Of a stretch of DNA of 64,000 nt, positions 44,228-63,688 are shown piece after piece. Numbering within the stretch: the stretch's first letter is position 1; each line of letters opens with the position of its first letter. Position numbers and translations under genes: made by a program. The stretch covers positions 124,001 through 188,000 of the forward strand of contig NZ_KB904702.1 in assembly GCF_000380165.1 (NCBI RefSeq), read 5' to 3'. The notes beneath the pieces were generated by a model. The model saw nothing but the letters and a program-made list of their open reading frames with translations. It did no database searches and was not told where the DNA came from. The stretch comes from Wenjunlia vitaminophila DSM 41686 (lineage in GTDB: Bacteria; Actinomycetota; Actinomycetes; Streptomycetales; Streptomycetaceae).

Positions 44228-45046
44228 ATGCCCACGTCCCCACACCTCGCCCCGGAGATCCTGGATTTCTACACCCACGCCTTCGACGAATCCGCCCGAC
44301 TCACCTCCAACGCCGAAGGCGCGCTCGAGCTGGTGCGGACCCGCGAGATCCTGCGGAGGCACCTGCCCCCGGCACCGGCGACCGTGCTCGACGTGGGCGG
44401 CGGCCCCGGCGTCCACGCCGGGTGGCTCGACACCGAGGGATACCGGGTGCGGGTCGTCGATCCGGTGCCGCGGCACGTCGAGCAGGCCACAGCCCGCGGA
44501 CTGGACGCGCAGGTCGGCGACGCCCGACAACTCACGGCCGCGGACGACTCGTACGACGTGGTACTCCTCCTCGGACCGCTCTACCACCTGCCAGAACGCG
44601 AGGACCGTGACCGGGCGCTCGCCGAGGCCCGGCGGGTCGTCCGCCCCGGTGGCCTGGTCGCTGCCGCGGCGATCGGCCGCGCCGCCGTGCTGTACAAGCA
44701 CGTGGCGACCACGTTGCTGGGCAACGAGCAGATCAGGGAAGAAGTCGCCGGAACTCTCAGCACGGGCCGTTACGAGTCCGGTCGGAGGGGGTTCATCACC
44801 GCGTACCTCCATACCGCCGAGGAACTCGCCGGAGAACTCTCCGCGGCCGGGCTGACCGGGGTGCGCGTCCATGGCGTCGAGGGCCCGGCGTGGGCGTGCC
44901 TCAAGGCCGTCGAGGTGCACACCGGGACGGTGCTGACCGACTCGCCGATGTTCACCGCCGCCCTGGAGGCCGCGCGGCTCGCCGACGCCCACCCAGAACT
45001 GCTCGCCGCCAGCTCCCACCTGCTCGCCACCGCCGTGGCACCCTGA
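44228..45046 (+). CDS. Class I SAM-dependent methyltransferase
   Basis: 272 residues. Motif I reads VLDVGGGPGVHAGWL, followed by VRVVDPVPRHVEQA, a motif-II-like DDSYDVVLLLGPLYHL and RVVRPGGLVAAAAIG, the Methyltransf_11/25 pattern. The ATG at 44228 is chosen; GGAGGGA lies about 13 bases upstream. It sits alone between two copies of a degenerate duplication and a transposase relic, so it may have been moved in with them. The substrate is unknown. Confidence 0.82.
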   Translation: MPTSPHLAPEILDFYTHAFDESARLTSNAEGALELVRTREILRRHLPPAPATVLDVGGGPGVHAGWLDTEGYRVRVVDPVPRHVEQATARGLDAQVGDARQLTAADDSYDVVLLLGPLYHLPEREDRDRALAEARRVVRPGGLVAAAAIGRAAVLYKHVATTLLGNEQIREEVAGTLSTGRYESGRRGFITAYLHTAEELAGELSAAGLTGVRVHGVEGPAWACLKAVEVHTGTVLTDSPMFTAALEAARLADAHPELLAASSHLLATAVAP

Positions 45047-45207
45047 GCCTCCCCCCGCAACAGCAGGTAAAAGCATGAAGGACGCGTTGCATCTCGACAG
45101 GCGCGCTCGCACCTGGCAGAAAGGCTATGCGTAGGGTCAGCAACAAAGTGTGAGCCCAGCGTTCAACCATCCAGGCAGCCTTACCCGCGGGTCGGGATAA
45201 CGCGCGA

Positions 45208-45488
45208 GACCAGTCCGGCCGGACCAGGGCGGGGCGTTCATTGGTTCAGGGTCTGCCATACGATCACCAGCAGCGATCCACCGACACCGACGCGGCCAGG
45301 AGCGGCAACGGCCACCTCCCCGTTTCGAGCTGACAGGCGAGAGCTTCTGCCATCTTCTGCCATGGCTGTGACCTGCGCAGATGCATGACCGTCAGGACGC
45401 TGCAAGGCTAGACGAGAACGACCATGTCAAATGCCGGCCGACCTGGGGCTTTACCCTCGGGTTCCTCATCAGCCCTGGAGAGTTCGCA
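45208..45488. repeat. Degenerate direct duplication, copy B
   Basis: The second copy of the block described at 43631-43892, in the same orientation, slightly longer through small insertions. It lies between the methyltransferase and the left end of the PKS-NRPS cluster. Confidence 0.7.
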
Positions 45489-45557
45489 GGCTCACACCCC
45501 GTGCCACTTCGGGGTCACCTGTCACAAGTTCCTCATCAGCCCTGGAGAGTTCGCAGG
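45461..45557. repeat. Exact 30-base direct repeat pair
   Basis: 45461-45490 and 45528-45557 are identical (core CTCATCAGCCCTGGAGAG), separated by 37 unrelated bases. A third, imperfect copy lies at 43866-43895 within copy A of the larger duplication. Confidence 0.8.
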
Positions 45558-45574
45558 CCCACCCCGCCCCGGGG

Positions 45575-46333
45575 TCACGCCGCCGGGTGGGCCGTGCGGG
45601 CCAGGGTGGCGGCGATGTCGGTGAGGAGGTCGGCGGCAGCCGGGTGGAGGAAGAAGTGGCCGCCGGGCAGCAGCCGCAGCCGGGAGCCGGCGGCGGACTG
45701 GTGGCGCCAGTCGCGCAGGGCCGTCGGCGGGACGAGCGGGTCGGCGGTGCCGCCGAAGACCGTCATGGGGACGGCGAGCGGCGGCTCGGGGCGGTACTCG
45801 TAGGTCTCCAGGACCGAGAAGTCCGCCCGCATGGTGGGCAGCATGACGTCCATCAGGTCGTCGTCGTCGAGGAGTTCCGCGGGGGTGCCGCCCAGGGCCA
45901 GCAGTTCCGCCTTCACCTCGGCGTCCGGGGCGGCGCGCACCGGCGGGCGGGTGCGCGGGGCGTCGGGGGACGCGGCGCCGGAGACGAACAGGTGCGCGGG
46001 GGCGGGCCAGCGGCGTCGGCGCAGGGTCCGGGCCAGCTCGAAGGCGAGCAGCCCGCCCATGCTGTGCCCGAAGAGGGCGTACGGACGGTCCAGGTGGGGG
46101 CGGAGCGCGTCGGCGAGGGCGCCGACCAGCGGCTGGAGGCGGGTGAACGGGGTCTCGCCGAGCCGGCGGCCCCGGCCGGGGAGTTCCACCGGGCACACCT
46201 GGAGGCTCGCCGGGGCGAGGGAGTGCCAGCCACGGTAGGCGGACGCGCCGCCGCCCGCGTAGGGAAGGCAGAAGAGGCGGTGGGCTGCCTGCTCCGGCGG
46301 CGGTTTCCGCCAGGCGAGCCACGCGTTGTCCAC
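45575..46333 (-). CDS. Type II thioesterase
   Basis: 252 residues. It has LFCLPYAGGGASAYRGWH (oxyanion region), the nucleophile elbow GHSMGG near residue 95, the aspartate in FGGTADPLVPP and the histidine in LLPGGHFFLHP. This is the stand-alone TEII family, which removes stalled or mis-primed acyl groups from carrier domains. The start is GTG 46333 with AAGGAG upstream. It is the last gene of the PKS-NRPS operon. Confidence 0.93.
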   Translation of the reverse strand: MDNAWLAWRKPPPEQAAHRLFCLPYAGGGASAYRGWHSLAPASLQVCPVELPGRGRRLGETPFTRLQPLVGALADALRPHLDRPYALFGHSMGGLLAFELARTLRRRRWPAPAHLFVSGAASPDAPRTRPPVRAAPDAEVKAELLALGGTPAELLDDDDLMDVMLPTMRADFSVLETYEYRPEPPLAVPMTVFGGTADPLVPPTALRDWRHQSAAGSRLRLLPGGHFFLHPAAADLLTDIAATLARTAHPAA

Positions 46334-46395
46334 TTCGGTCTCCTTCTCTCACGGGCGGCGACGGGTCCTGGCCGGACCCGTGGTGGCCGGGGTGG

Positions 46396-46593
46396 TCACT
46401 CCACGAGCGAAAGGGCGCCGGAGGGACAGCGCCCCACGGCCTCCCTGACGGCTCGCTGGGCGTCCGGTGCGGACGGTTCGGGGTCGAGCAGGATCACCGA
46501 TCCGTCCTCGTCGGACTGGTCGAACAGGTGCGACGCGGTCAACGCGCACATGCCCGATCCGACGCACACCTCGGTGTCGGCTTCGACTCGCAC
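46396..46593 (-). CDS. [3Fe-4S] ferredoxin for the adjacent P450
   Basis: 65 residues with C10-x5-C16 and C56-P (CVGSGMC ... RCPSGALSL), the three-cysteine pattern of actinomycete P450-redox ferredoxins. The start is GTG 46593 with GGAGG 7 bases upstream. It follows the P450 by 31 bases, so it is its dedicated electron donor. Confidence 0.92.
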   Translation of the reverse strand: MRVEADTEVCVGSGMCALTASHLFDQSDEDGSVILLDPEPSAPDAQRAVREAVGRCPSGALSLVE

Positions 46594-46624
46594 GTGGGGC
46601 CTCCGGAGTGGTGGTCGGGACGGT

Positions 46625-47830
46625 TCACCAGGCGACGGGCAGCCGGTGCACGCCGTAGACCGTCATGTTGGAGCGCATCGGGAGTTCGACGTCCGGCTCG
46701 GCGAGGCGCAGCTCCGGGAACTCGCGGAGCAGGGTGGAGTAGCCGACCCTCAGCTCGATCCGGGCGAGTTGCTGGCCGAGGCACTGGTGGATGCCGTGGC
46801 TGAACGTCAGGTGGCCGAGCGCCTTGCGGGTGACGTCGAGGCGGTCCGGGTCGGGGAACCGCTTGGGGTCGCGGTTGGCGGTGGGCAGGTGGAGCAGCAC
46901 CGCCTCGCCGGGCTTGAGGACCACGCCGTCGATCTCGACCTCTTCCAGCGGGGTGCGCTGCACGCCGATGTGGACGATGGTCAGGTAGCGCAGGAGCTCC
47001 TCGACGGCGCCCTCGATCAGGGACTCGTCGGCGCGCAGCTTGGCCATCTGCTCGGGTTCGCGCAGCAGGGTGTAGGTGCCGAGCGCGAGCTGGTTCGCGG
47101 TGGTCTCGTGGCCGGCGACGAGCAGCAGCAGGGTGGCGCCGACCAGTTCGGCCGGGTTGAGTTCGCCGCTGCTGACCAGGCCGCTGAGCAGGTCGTCGGT
47201 GGGTTCCACGGCCTTGCGTTGGACGAGCTCGCCGAGCAGGCCGAGGAGGTTGCCCATGGCGCCCATCGCCTCTTCGGGGGAGATGTCGAGGCTGAGCAGG
47301 CTGGACGAGGCGGCCTCGAACCGTTCCCGGTCCTCGACGGGGATGCCGAGGAGCTCGCAGATGACCTGGGCGGACATCGGGACCGCGAAGTCCTTCACGA
47401 GGTCCGCGGGCGGGCCCTGGCGGCGGATCGCGGCGACGTGGTCGGCGGCGATCTTCTCGATCCGCGGGGTGAGCTGCTTCATCCGGCGCAGGGTGAACTG
47501 GCCGGCGAGCAGTTTGCGGTACTTGGTGTGCTCCGGCGGGTCCATGTGCTCGAACTGGCCGGGCGGCATGTCCCCCTCGAGGTCGAGGGCGGCGCGGTCG
47601 GACGGGAACGCCAGGTGCTTGGCGGACGCCCGGGAGCTGAACCGCGGGTCGGCCAGGATCGCCTTGACCTGGTCGTGCCTGGTCACCAGCCAGCCGCGGT
47701 GGCCGTCGGGGAAGGTCATCGGGGCGATGGGCTGTTCGGAGCGGAGCTGTCCGAGCACCTCCGGCGGGTCGAGCGGCTGCTCGCGGTGCGTGGGCAGGCC
47801 GTTGGTGATGGGGCAGACCATGTCCGTCAT
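46625..47830 (-). CDS. Cytochrome P450
   Basis: 401 residues, normal for soluble bacterial P450s. The I-helix oxygen-binding motif is AGHETTAN, the ExxR motif is in EELLRY, and the heme loop FSHGIHQCLGQ gives the cysteine ligand C350. The N-terminus lacks a membrane anchor. The pattern resembles CYP105/107-type tailoring enzymes. In this operon it probably hydroxylates or cross-links the PKS-NRPS product, or a carrier-bound amino acid. Confidence 0.94.
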   Translation of the reverse strand: MTDMVCPITNGLPTHREQPLDPPEVLGQLRSEQPIAPMTFPDGHRGWLVTRHDQVKAILADPRFSSRASAKHLAFPSDRAALDLEGDMPPGQFEHMDPPEHTKYRKLLAGQFTLRRMKQLTPRIEKIAADHVAAIRRQGPPADLVKDFAVPMSAQVICELLGIPVEDRERFEAASSSLLSLDISPEEAMGAMGNLLGLLGELVQRKAVEPTDDLLSGLVSSGELNPAELVGATLLLLVAGHETTANQLALGTYTLLREPEQMAKLRADESLIEGAVEELLRYLTIVHIGVQRTPLEEVEIDGVVLKPGEAVLLHLPTANRDPKRFPDPDRLDVTRKALGHLTFSHGIHQCLGQQLARIELRVGYSTLLREFPELRLAEPDVELPMRSNMTVYGVHRLPVAW

Positions 47831-47891
47831 TACGTGCCCTTCGTGGTCGTCTTCTGGGTTGGTGGCGCCGTGGGGAACGGCGTGGTGCGGC

Positions 47892-48637
47892 TCAGCCGGC
47901 GGACAGTCCGCCGTCGATGCGGAACACGGCCCCGGTGAGGTACGTGGCCCGTTCGGAGAGCAGGAACGAGACGAGGTCGGCGACCTCTTGGGGACGGCCG
48001 ATGCGGCCCAGCGCGATGCGTTGCCGGAACCGTTCCAGGACGTCGTCGGGGAGGTTGAGCACCGGGTCGGTGGCGACGAAGCCGGGCGCCACCACGTTGG
48101 CCCTGATCCCGTACCGGCCGACCTCCGCGGCGAGCGAGGTGGTGAGGCCGATGATGCCCGCCTTGGACGCGGCGTAGTTGGTCTGTCCGGCGTTGCCGTG
48201 GATGCCGGCGATCGAGGAGAGGGTGACGATCGCGCCGTGCCTGCGTTTGATCATGCCGGGGATGACCGTGCGGCAGACGTTGTAGACGCCGTCGAGGTTG
48301 ACCCGAAGCACGTCGTGCCAGTCGTCCTCCTCCATCACCGCCATCGGGGTGTCCCGCAGGACGGCCGCCGAGGTGACGACCGCGGTGATCGGGCCGAGGG
48401 CGTCCTCGGCGCCGTCCACCAGGTCCTCCACCGAGGCGGCGTCGGCGACGTCGGCCCGCCGGACGTACACCCGCCGGCCCAGGTCGCCGATCTGCTTCTC
48501 CAGTTCCCGGGCGGCGGTGGTGTCGGACGCGTAGCACACCGCCACGTCGTAGCCGTCCTGGGCGAGCCGGAGCGCGGTGGCTCGGCCGATCCCCCGTGAG
48601 CCGCCGGCCACCAGTGCCACCGGGCTGTGCGTCGCGT

Positions 48638-48641
<4 letters not shown>
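47892..48641 (-). CDS. FabG-like 3-oxoacyl-ACP reductase (SDR)
   Basis: 249 residues. It has the NADPH site [11 protein letters not shown], the catalytic serine in TLSSIAG, and Tyr/Lys in NYAASKAG; AKGGxxxx-type ends match FabG ([36 protein letters not shown]). The start is TTG 48641, 4 bases after GGAGGCCC, overlapping the NRPS stop (TTGA). It likely reduces a beta-keto group on a carrier domain in trans. Confidence 0.9.
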
Positions 48642-57963
<9,322 letters not shown>

Positions 57964-57967
<4 letters not shown>

Positions 57968-60900
57968 GCCCTGTCCTCCTGTTCGCCGAACCCCGCCTGG
58001 TCGTCGGCCTCCGCCGCGAGCAACTCGCGGAGCTGTGCCTCCACTTCCTCGTCGGTCAGCCCGGCGAGCCCGTCCTCGTCGCCCTCCTCGGGTTCCTCCC
58101 GGCTCAGCACCTCGATCGCGTCGGCCCGGGCGTCGTCCCCGCCGCCGGCGGCCAGCAGGGTGACGGTGTGCGCGACGGTGGGCGCCTCGAAGAACCTGCG
58201 CAGGTCGAGTTCCACCCCGAACCGGTCCCGGATCTGGGTGCCGATCTGCACCGCGGCCAGTGAGTGCCCGCCGAGGGCGAAGAAGTCGTCGTTGACGCCG
58301 ACCCCGTCGACGCCCAGCACGTCCTGCCAGACCGCGGCGACGGCCCGTTCCTCGTCGCTGTGCGGCGCGACGTAGGGGGTGGGCAGGTCGGGGCGCGGGT
58401 GGCTGCCGCCGGGCGGAGCCAACTGCTCCATCTCCCGGGCCAGCAGCGCGGGGGTGAGGGACCGGGCGAGGCGGCGGGTCGCGGTGAAGTCCAGGTGGGA
58501 CACGACCAGGTGGTCCGGGAGTTCCGGAGCGGCGAGCAGCCGGTCGAACACCCGCTGCCCGTCCTGCTCGCTGATGCCCTCGCTGAGGGTGCGCAGCACC
58601 CCGGCGGCCGGGGCCGGGCCGTCCCCCTGGTCCTGCTCCGGCGGCGGCACGGCGGCGCGGTCGATCTGCTCGCGCAGCGCCCCGACGTCGTTGATCCGCT
58701 TGATGGTGAAGTCGGTGACCCGCACCAGCGTCCGGCCGTCCGCGTCCAGGATGTCGATGTCGCACGCCATCGTCTCCCCGGAGGCGTCGGTGAACCCCTT
58801 CAGTTCGACGTAGCAGTGGATGGTGCTGGTCAGGCCGTGCGCGATGCGGACGCTGCGGTAGCTGAACGGCAGGTAGTAGGTGTCCTTGGCGTGGACCCGG
58901 GCGATGCCGCCCGCGGCGTCGAACAGGGCCGGGTGCAGGGCGAACCCGTCGAGGTCGCCGTGGTGCGCCTCGTCCAGCCGGAGCGTGGCGAAGACCCGGT
59001 CGGCGCCGACCTGGATCTGCCGCATGCACTTCCAGCGCGGGCCGAAGGAGAACTCGATGGGGCCGCCGCGTTGGAACCGTTCGAGACCGAGACCGCGGCT
59101 GATCTCCGCGTCGGTCTCCAGGACCTCGGTGACCTCGCACCCGGCGACCAGCGCGGCCAGGTCCCGCACGGTGTCCGGCTCCCGGTCGGGGAAGGCCACC
59201 GCGCCGCGGGCGTGGTCCTGCCAGGCGGCGGAGCCGGTGCCGCCGGTCCGGCTCTGCACCGCGAACCGCCACTGCCCGTCGCGGAGCTCCACGGTGGTGT
59301 ACACCTCGCGGGTCTGTCCGTCGGGGACGATGACCGGCGTCAGGTACTGCACGTCGCGGATCTCCACGACCCGGTCGCCGGCCTGTTCCGCGACGGCGGC
59401 CCGGACCAGTTCCAGGTAGGTGGTGCCCGGGATCAGGCCGTGGCCCTGGATGCGGTGGTCGTCCACCACCCAGTGTTCGGCGGTGCTGAAGGTGGTGGCG
59501 TAGGTGCGGGACTCCTCGGTGGCCCGGACCAGCCTGGTGGGCAGCGGGTGCCCCGTGGGTTCCCCGTCGGGTTCCCCGCCGCCGAGCCGGGACAGCAGGC
59601 CCGCCGCCATGCCCACCTCGCGCCAGGTGTCCCAGGCGACCGCGGTGACCGGCGCGCCGTCACGCTGCCGCCTGGCCTGGGCGTAGGCGTCGAGGAACGC
59701 GTTGGCCGCGCAGTAGTCGCTCTGGCCCGGTCCGCCGAGCACCCCCGTCACCGACGAGCACAGCAGCAGGAAGTCCAGGTCGTCGCCGCGGCACACCCGG
59801 TCCACGACCAGCGTGCCGCGGGTCTTGGCGGCGAGGACCTCGGCGGCGTCGGCGGGGGACTTGGTGGGGATCATGCCGCGGGAGGGCAGCCCGGCGGCGT
59901 GGATGACGCCGTGCAGGGCGCCGCCGACCTCGCGGAGCCGGCCCACCGCCCGTTCCACCTGGTCCTGGTCGGTCACGTCGGCGCTGAGCAGCACCGGGCG
60001 GGCGCCGATGTCCACCAGCCGGCGCAGCCGGCCGATGCGGATGCTGGTCGGGTCCTGCTCGTCGTGGTTCTCCAGCCAGTCGTCCCAGGTGTCCTCGGCG
60101 GGGAACGCGGACCGGCCGAGCAGGCCCAGGGTGGGCCCCTGGACGCGTTCGGCGATGTGCTCGGCCAGCGCGAGGCCGATGCCGCCGAGGCCACCGGTGA
60201 TGAGGTAGGTGCCGCCGTCCCGCAGTCGGGTCGTGCCTTCGGCTCCGACGCCGTCCGCGGGCCGCTCGGTGTGCGGCACCGGGTCGAAGTCGCGGTACCA
60301 CCAGTGCCGGCCGCGCAGCGCGAGCTGGGGTTCCTCGGTGGGCCGGGTGAGGACCGCGAGCAGGGCCCGCAGCGTGTCCTGGCGCGGGGCGGAGGGGTCG
60401 GTGCCGGTGACGTCCAGGGCGCGGCAGGTGGTGTCCGGGATCTCCTGCGGGATCACCGTGCAGGCGCCGAGCAGGGTGGCGTTCTCCGGTCGCAGCGGCT
60501 CCTCACCGGTCACCGCGTGGACGCCCCGGCACACCACGTCGATGGCGACCGGGACGGACGGCCGTACCTCGGCGATGCCCTGCGCGAGGGCGAGCAGGCT
60601 GTCGAAGCCCAGGCGCCGGGCGGCGTCCAGGCGCCGCCCGGTCAGCTCCCCGGGGTCCGTCCCGTCCGCGGCGCTCCACAGGTGCACCACCCGGATCGCC
60701 TCGGGGGCCAGTGCCTCCAGGGACTTGACCAGGGCGGCCATGTGGTCCCGGTCCGCCGGGTCGAGCTGCCAGGGGCCTTCGCCGCCGGCCAGCAGGTCGG
60801 TGCCGGCGCTGACCCGCACCACGCTGGCGCCGTCGTCCTCCAGGTGCCGGGCCAGCTCCGCGCCGAGGGCGACGTCGTCGCCGAGGACCACCCACAGCGC

Positions 60901-63684
60901 GTCGGTGGTCTTCGCGGCCGGCCCCGCCGACGGCGGCAGGCGCCGCCACCCGGGGACGTAGAACCAGTCGTCGAGGGTGCGGGCCGGCTCCGGTTGGTCC
61001 TGGCGGTCCCGGGCGTCGTCGGCGGTCACCCAGTACCGCCGCCGCTGGAAGGCGTAGGTGGGCAGGCGCAGCGGCCGGCGGTCCGCCCCGGCCACGGCTG
61101 ACCAGTCCACCTCGACGCCGGCGCCCCACACCGCGCCGAGGCCCTTGAGCAGGTACGCGTCGTCGTCGACCCGCTCGTCGGGGTGCGGCAGCGACCCGGC
61201 GGCGACCCGGCTGTCGGTCCACATCCGGTGCCGGCGGGCGAAGTTGCCGAGGGTGGTGCCGGGGCCCACCTCGAGCGGCACCAGCGTGGGGTCGGCGAGG
61301 AGCACGTCCAGGGCGTCGGCGAACCGCACCGTCGCCCGCAGGTGCCGCCCCCAGTACTCGGGGCTCGTGGCCTCCTCCGCGGTGATCCAGGTGCCGGTGA
61401 CGTTGGAGACGAACGGGGTCTGCGGCGGGTGCAGCGCCACCTCGCGGACCTCCGCGACGAACGGTTCCACGGCGCCGTCCATGGCGGGCGAGTGGAAGGC
61501 GTGCGAGGTGTGCAGGGCGCGGCAGGGCACACCGGCGGCCTTCAGCCGGCGCTGGAGGTCCTCCACGGCGCCGGCGGGTCCGGAGACCACGCTGAGCGAG
61601 GTGGAGTTGACGGCGGCGAGGGCGAGGTCGTCGCCGAGCCAGGCCGCGGTCTCGGACCCGGGCAGGAACACGGTGAGCATGGCGCCCGCGGGCATCGCCT
61701 GGACCAGCCGTCCCCTGGCGGCCACCAGGCGCGCGGCGTCCTCCAGGGACAGCACGCCGGCGAGGCAGGCCGCGACGAACTCGCCGATGCTGTGGCCGGC
61801 CATCGCGGTCGGCCGGACCCCCCAGGACAGCCACAGTTGGGCGAGGGCGTACTCGACCGCGAACAGGGCCGGCTGGGCGAGGGCCGTCTGCCGGAGCCGG
61901 TCCGCCGCCGCGTCGTCGTCCCGGTCCGGGGTGACCACCAGGGACCGCAGGTCCTCGCCGAGGTGCGGGGCGAACAGGTCAGCGCACCGGTCGAACTCCC
62001 GGGCGAACCGCGGCTCCTGGCGGTACAGGTCCCGGGCCATGCCGGGGTACTGGGCGCCCTGCCCGGGGAAGAGGAAGGCGACCGACGCGCGGTCCGCGGC
62101 CACGGTGGCCGCCGGGTCGTCGGCGAGCCGGCGCAGCGCCGCGACGGCCTCGTCGTGGTCCCGGCACACCACCGCGGCCCGGTGGTCGAAGGCCCTGCGG
62201 CGTGCGGCCAGGGTGTGGGCGACGTCGTCGAGGTCCAGTTCGGGGTGGTGCTCGAGGTGGTCGGCGAGCCGGCGGGCGCCGTCGGCGAGGGCCGGCGTCC
62301 CCTTCGCCGACAGCGGCAGCAGCCGCACCCGGCGGGCGGGGGCGTCCTGGGCCCCGCCCGCCGGGTGGTCGGCCGGGGCTTCCTCCAGGACGACGTGCAC
62401 GTTGGTGCCGCCGATGCCGAAGGAGCTCACCCCGGCCCGGCGGGGGGTGTCCCGCCGGGGCCAGGGCCGGGTCTCGGTGGCGACGAAGAACGGGCTGGTG
62501 TCCAGTTCCAGCGCCGGGTTCGGCTCGTCGCAGTGCAGGGTCGCCGGTATCGCCTCGTGCTTGAGCGCGAGCACCGCCTTGATCAGACCGGTGACGCCGG
62601 CCGCGGCGTCCAGGTGTCCGACGCCGCTCTTGACCGAGCCGATCGCGCAGAAACCCCGGTCCTCGGTGTGCTCGCGGAACGCGCGGGTCAGCGCCGCCAC
62701 CTCGATGGGGTCGCCGAGCGGGGTCCCGGTGCCGTGCGTCTCGACGTAGCCGACGGTGGCCGGGTCCACGTCCGCCACGGCGAGCGCCTCGGCGATGACC
62801 TCGGCCTGGCCGTCCACGCTGGGCGCGGTGTAGCCGGCCTTCAGGGCGCCGTCGTTGTTGATGGCGGTGCCGCGGATCACCGCGTCCACCACGTCGCCGC
62901 CGGTGCGGGCGTCGGCGAGCCTGCGCAGCACCACGGCGCCGACCCCGTTGCCGGCGACGGTCCCGGAGGCGTCCGCGGCGAACGCCCGGCACTGCCCGGT
63001 GGGCGACAGGATGCCGCCGGGCTCGTACAGGTAGCCGTTGCGCAGCGGGGCGGTGACCGAGACCCCGCCGGCGATGGCGATGTCGCACTCGCCGCCGAGC
63101 AGGCTCTGGCAGGCGAGGTGCACCGCGGTCAGCGAGGTGGAGCAGGCCGTCTGGACGGTGATGCTGGGCCCCGTCAGGTCGAGCTTGTAGGAGACCCTGG
63201 TGGCCAGGAAGTCCTTGTCGCCGGCGAGCAGGATCTGGTGCATGCCGACGGAGTCGATGACCCGCTGGTTGTTCATCACCTGGAACAGCAGGTACGAGTT
63301 GGGTCCCGCGCCGGCGAAGACCCCGATCCGGCCCTGGAACGTCCTGGGGTCGATCCCGGCCGTCTCCAGGGCTTCCCAGGCGCACTCGAGGAACACCCGG
63401 TGCTGGGGGTCGAGGATCTCCGCCTCGCGGGGGCTGTAGCCGAAGAATCCCTCGTCGAAGCGGTCGGCGTCGTCGAGCACGCCCTTGGACCTGACGAAGT
63501 CGTCGCGTTGCAGCAGCGCCTCGGGGACGCCCGCCTCGCGGAGTTCCTCGACGGAGAACGACGTGATGCCCTCGCGCCCCGCGGCGAGGTTCTCCCAGAA
63601 GGCGTCAACGTCGGGGGCGCCGGGGAAGCGGCCGGCCATGCCTATGATCGCCACCTGGCCGAAGTCCTGCTCTGACTCTGCCAT
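57964..63684 (-). CDS. Type I PKS module: KS-AT-KR-DH-ACP
   Basis: 1906 residues with AGAGGTGATC before ATG 63684. KS: TACSTS near 180, [13 protein letters not shown] and [18 protein letters not shown] near 631 and SHAFHS, a malonyl-CoA signature. KR: structural half from about 920, GGLGGIG near 1165, CSSVTG and DYCAANAF; there is no LDD motif. DH: H-x3-G-x4-P in [10 protein letters not shown] near 1415, while the second motif is [10 protein letters not shown], lacking the usual Q/H. ACP: GGHSLA near 1805. The tail is acidic, perhaps a docking segment. KR before DH is not the canonical order. It passes a reduced or unsaturated C2 extension to the NRPS. Confidence 0.93.
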
Positions 63685-63688
63685 GTGA

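Larger units (their letters stand above)
45047..45574. other. Non-coding boundary region with repeats
   Basis: No gene was recognised. It contains copy B of the duplicated block (45208-45488) and the short exact repeat pair (45461-45490, 45528-45557), and ends at the stop of the thioesterase gene. Confidence 0.5.

Noticed and set aside
45461..45557. A second, two-repeat CRISPR
   Set aside because: There are only two exact copies, the repeat lacks a clear palindrome, and one copy is part of a larger direct duplication.
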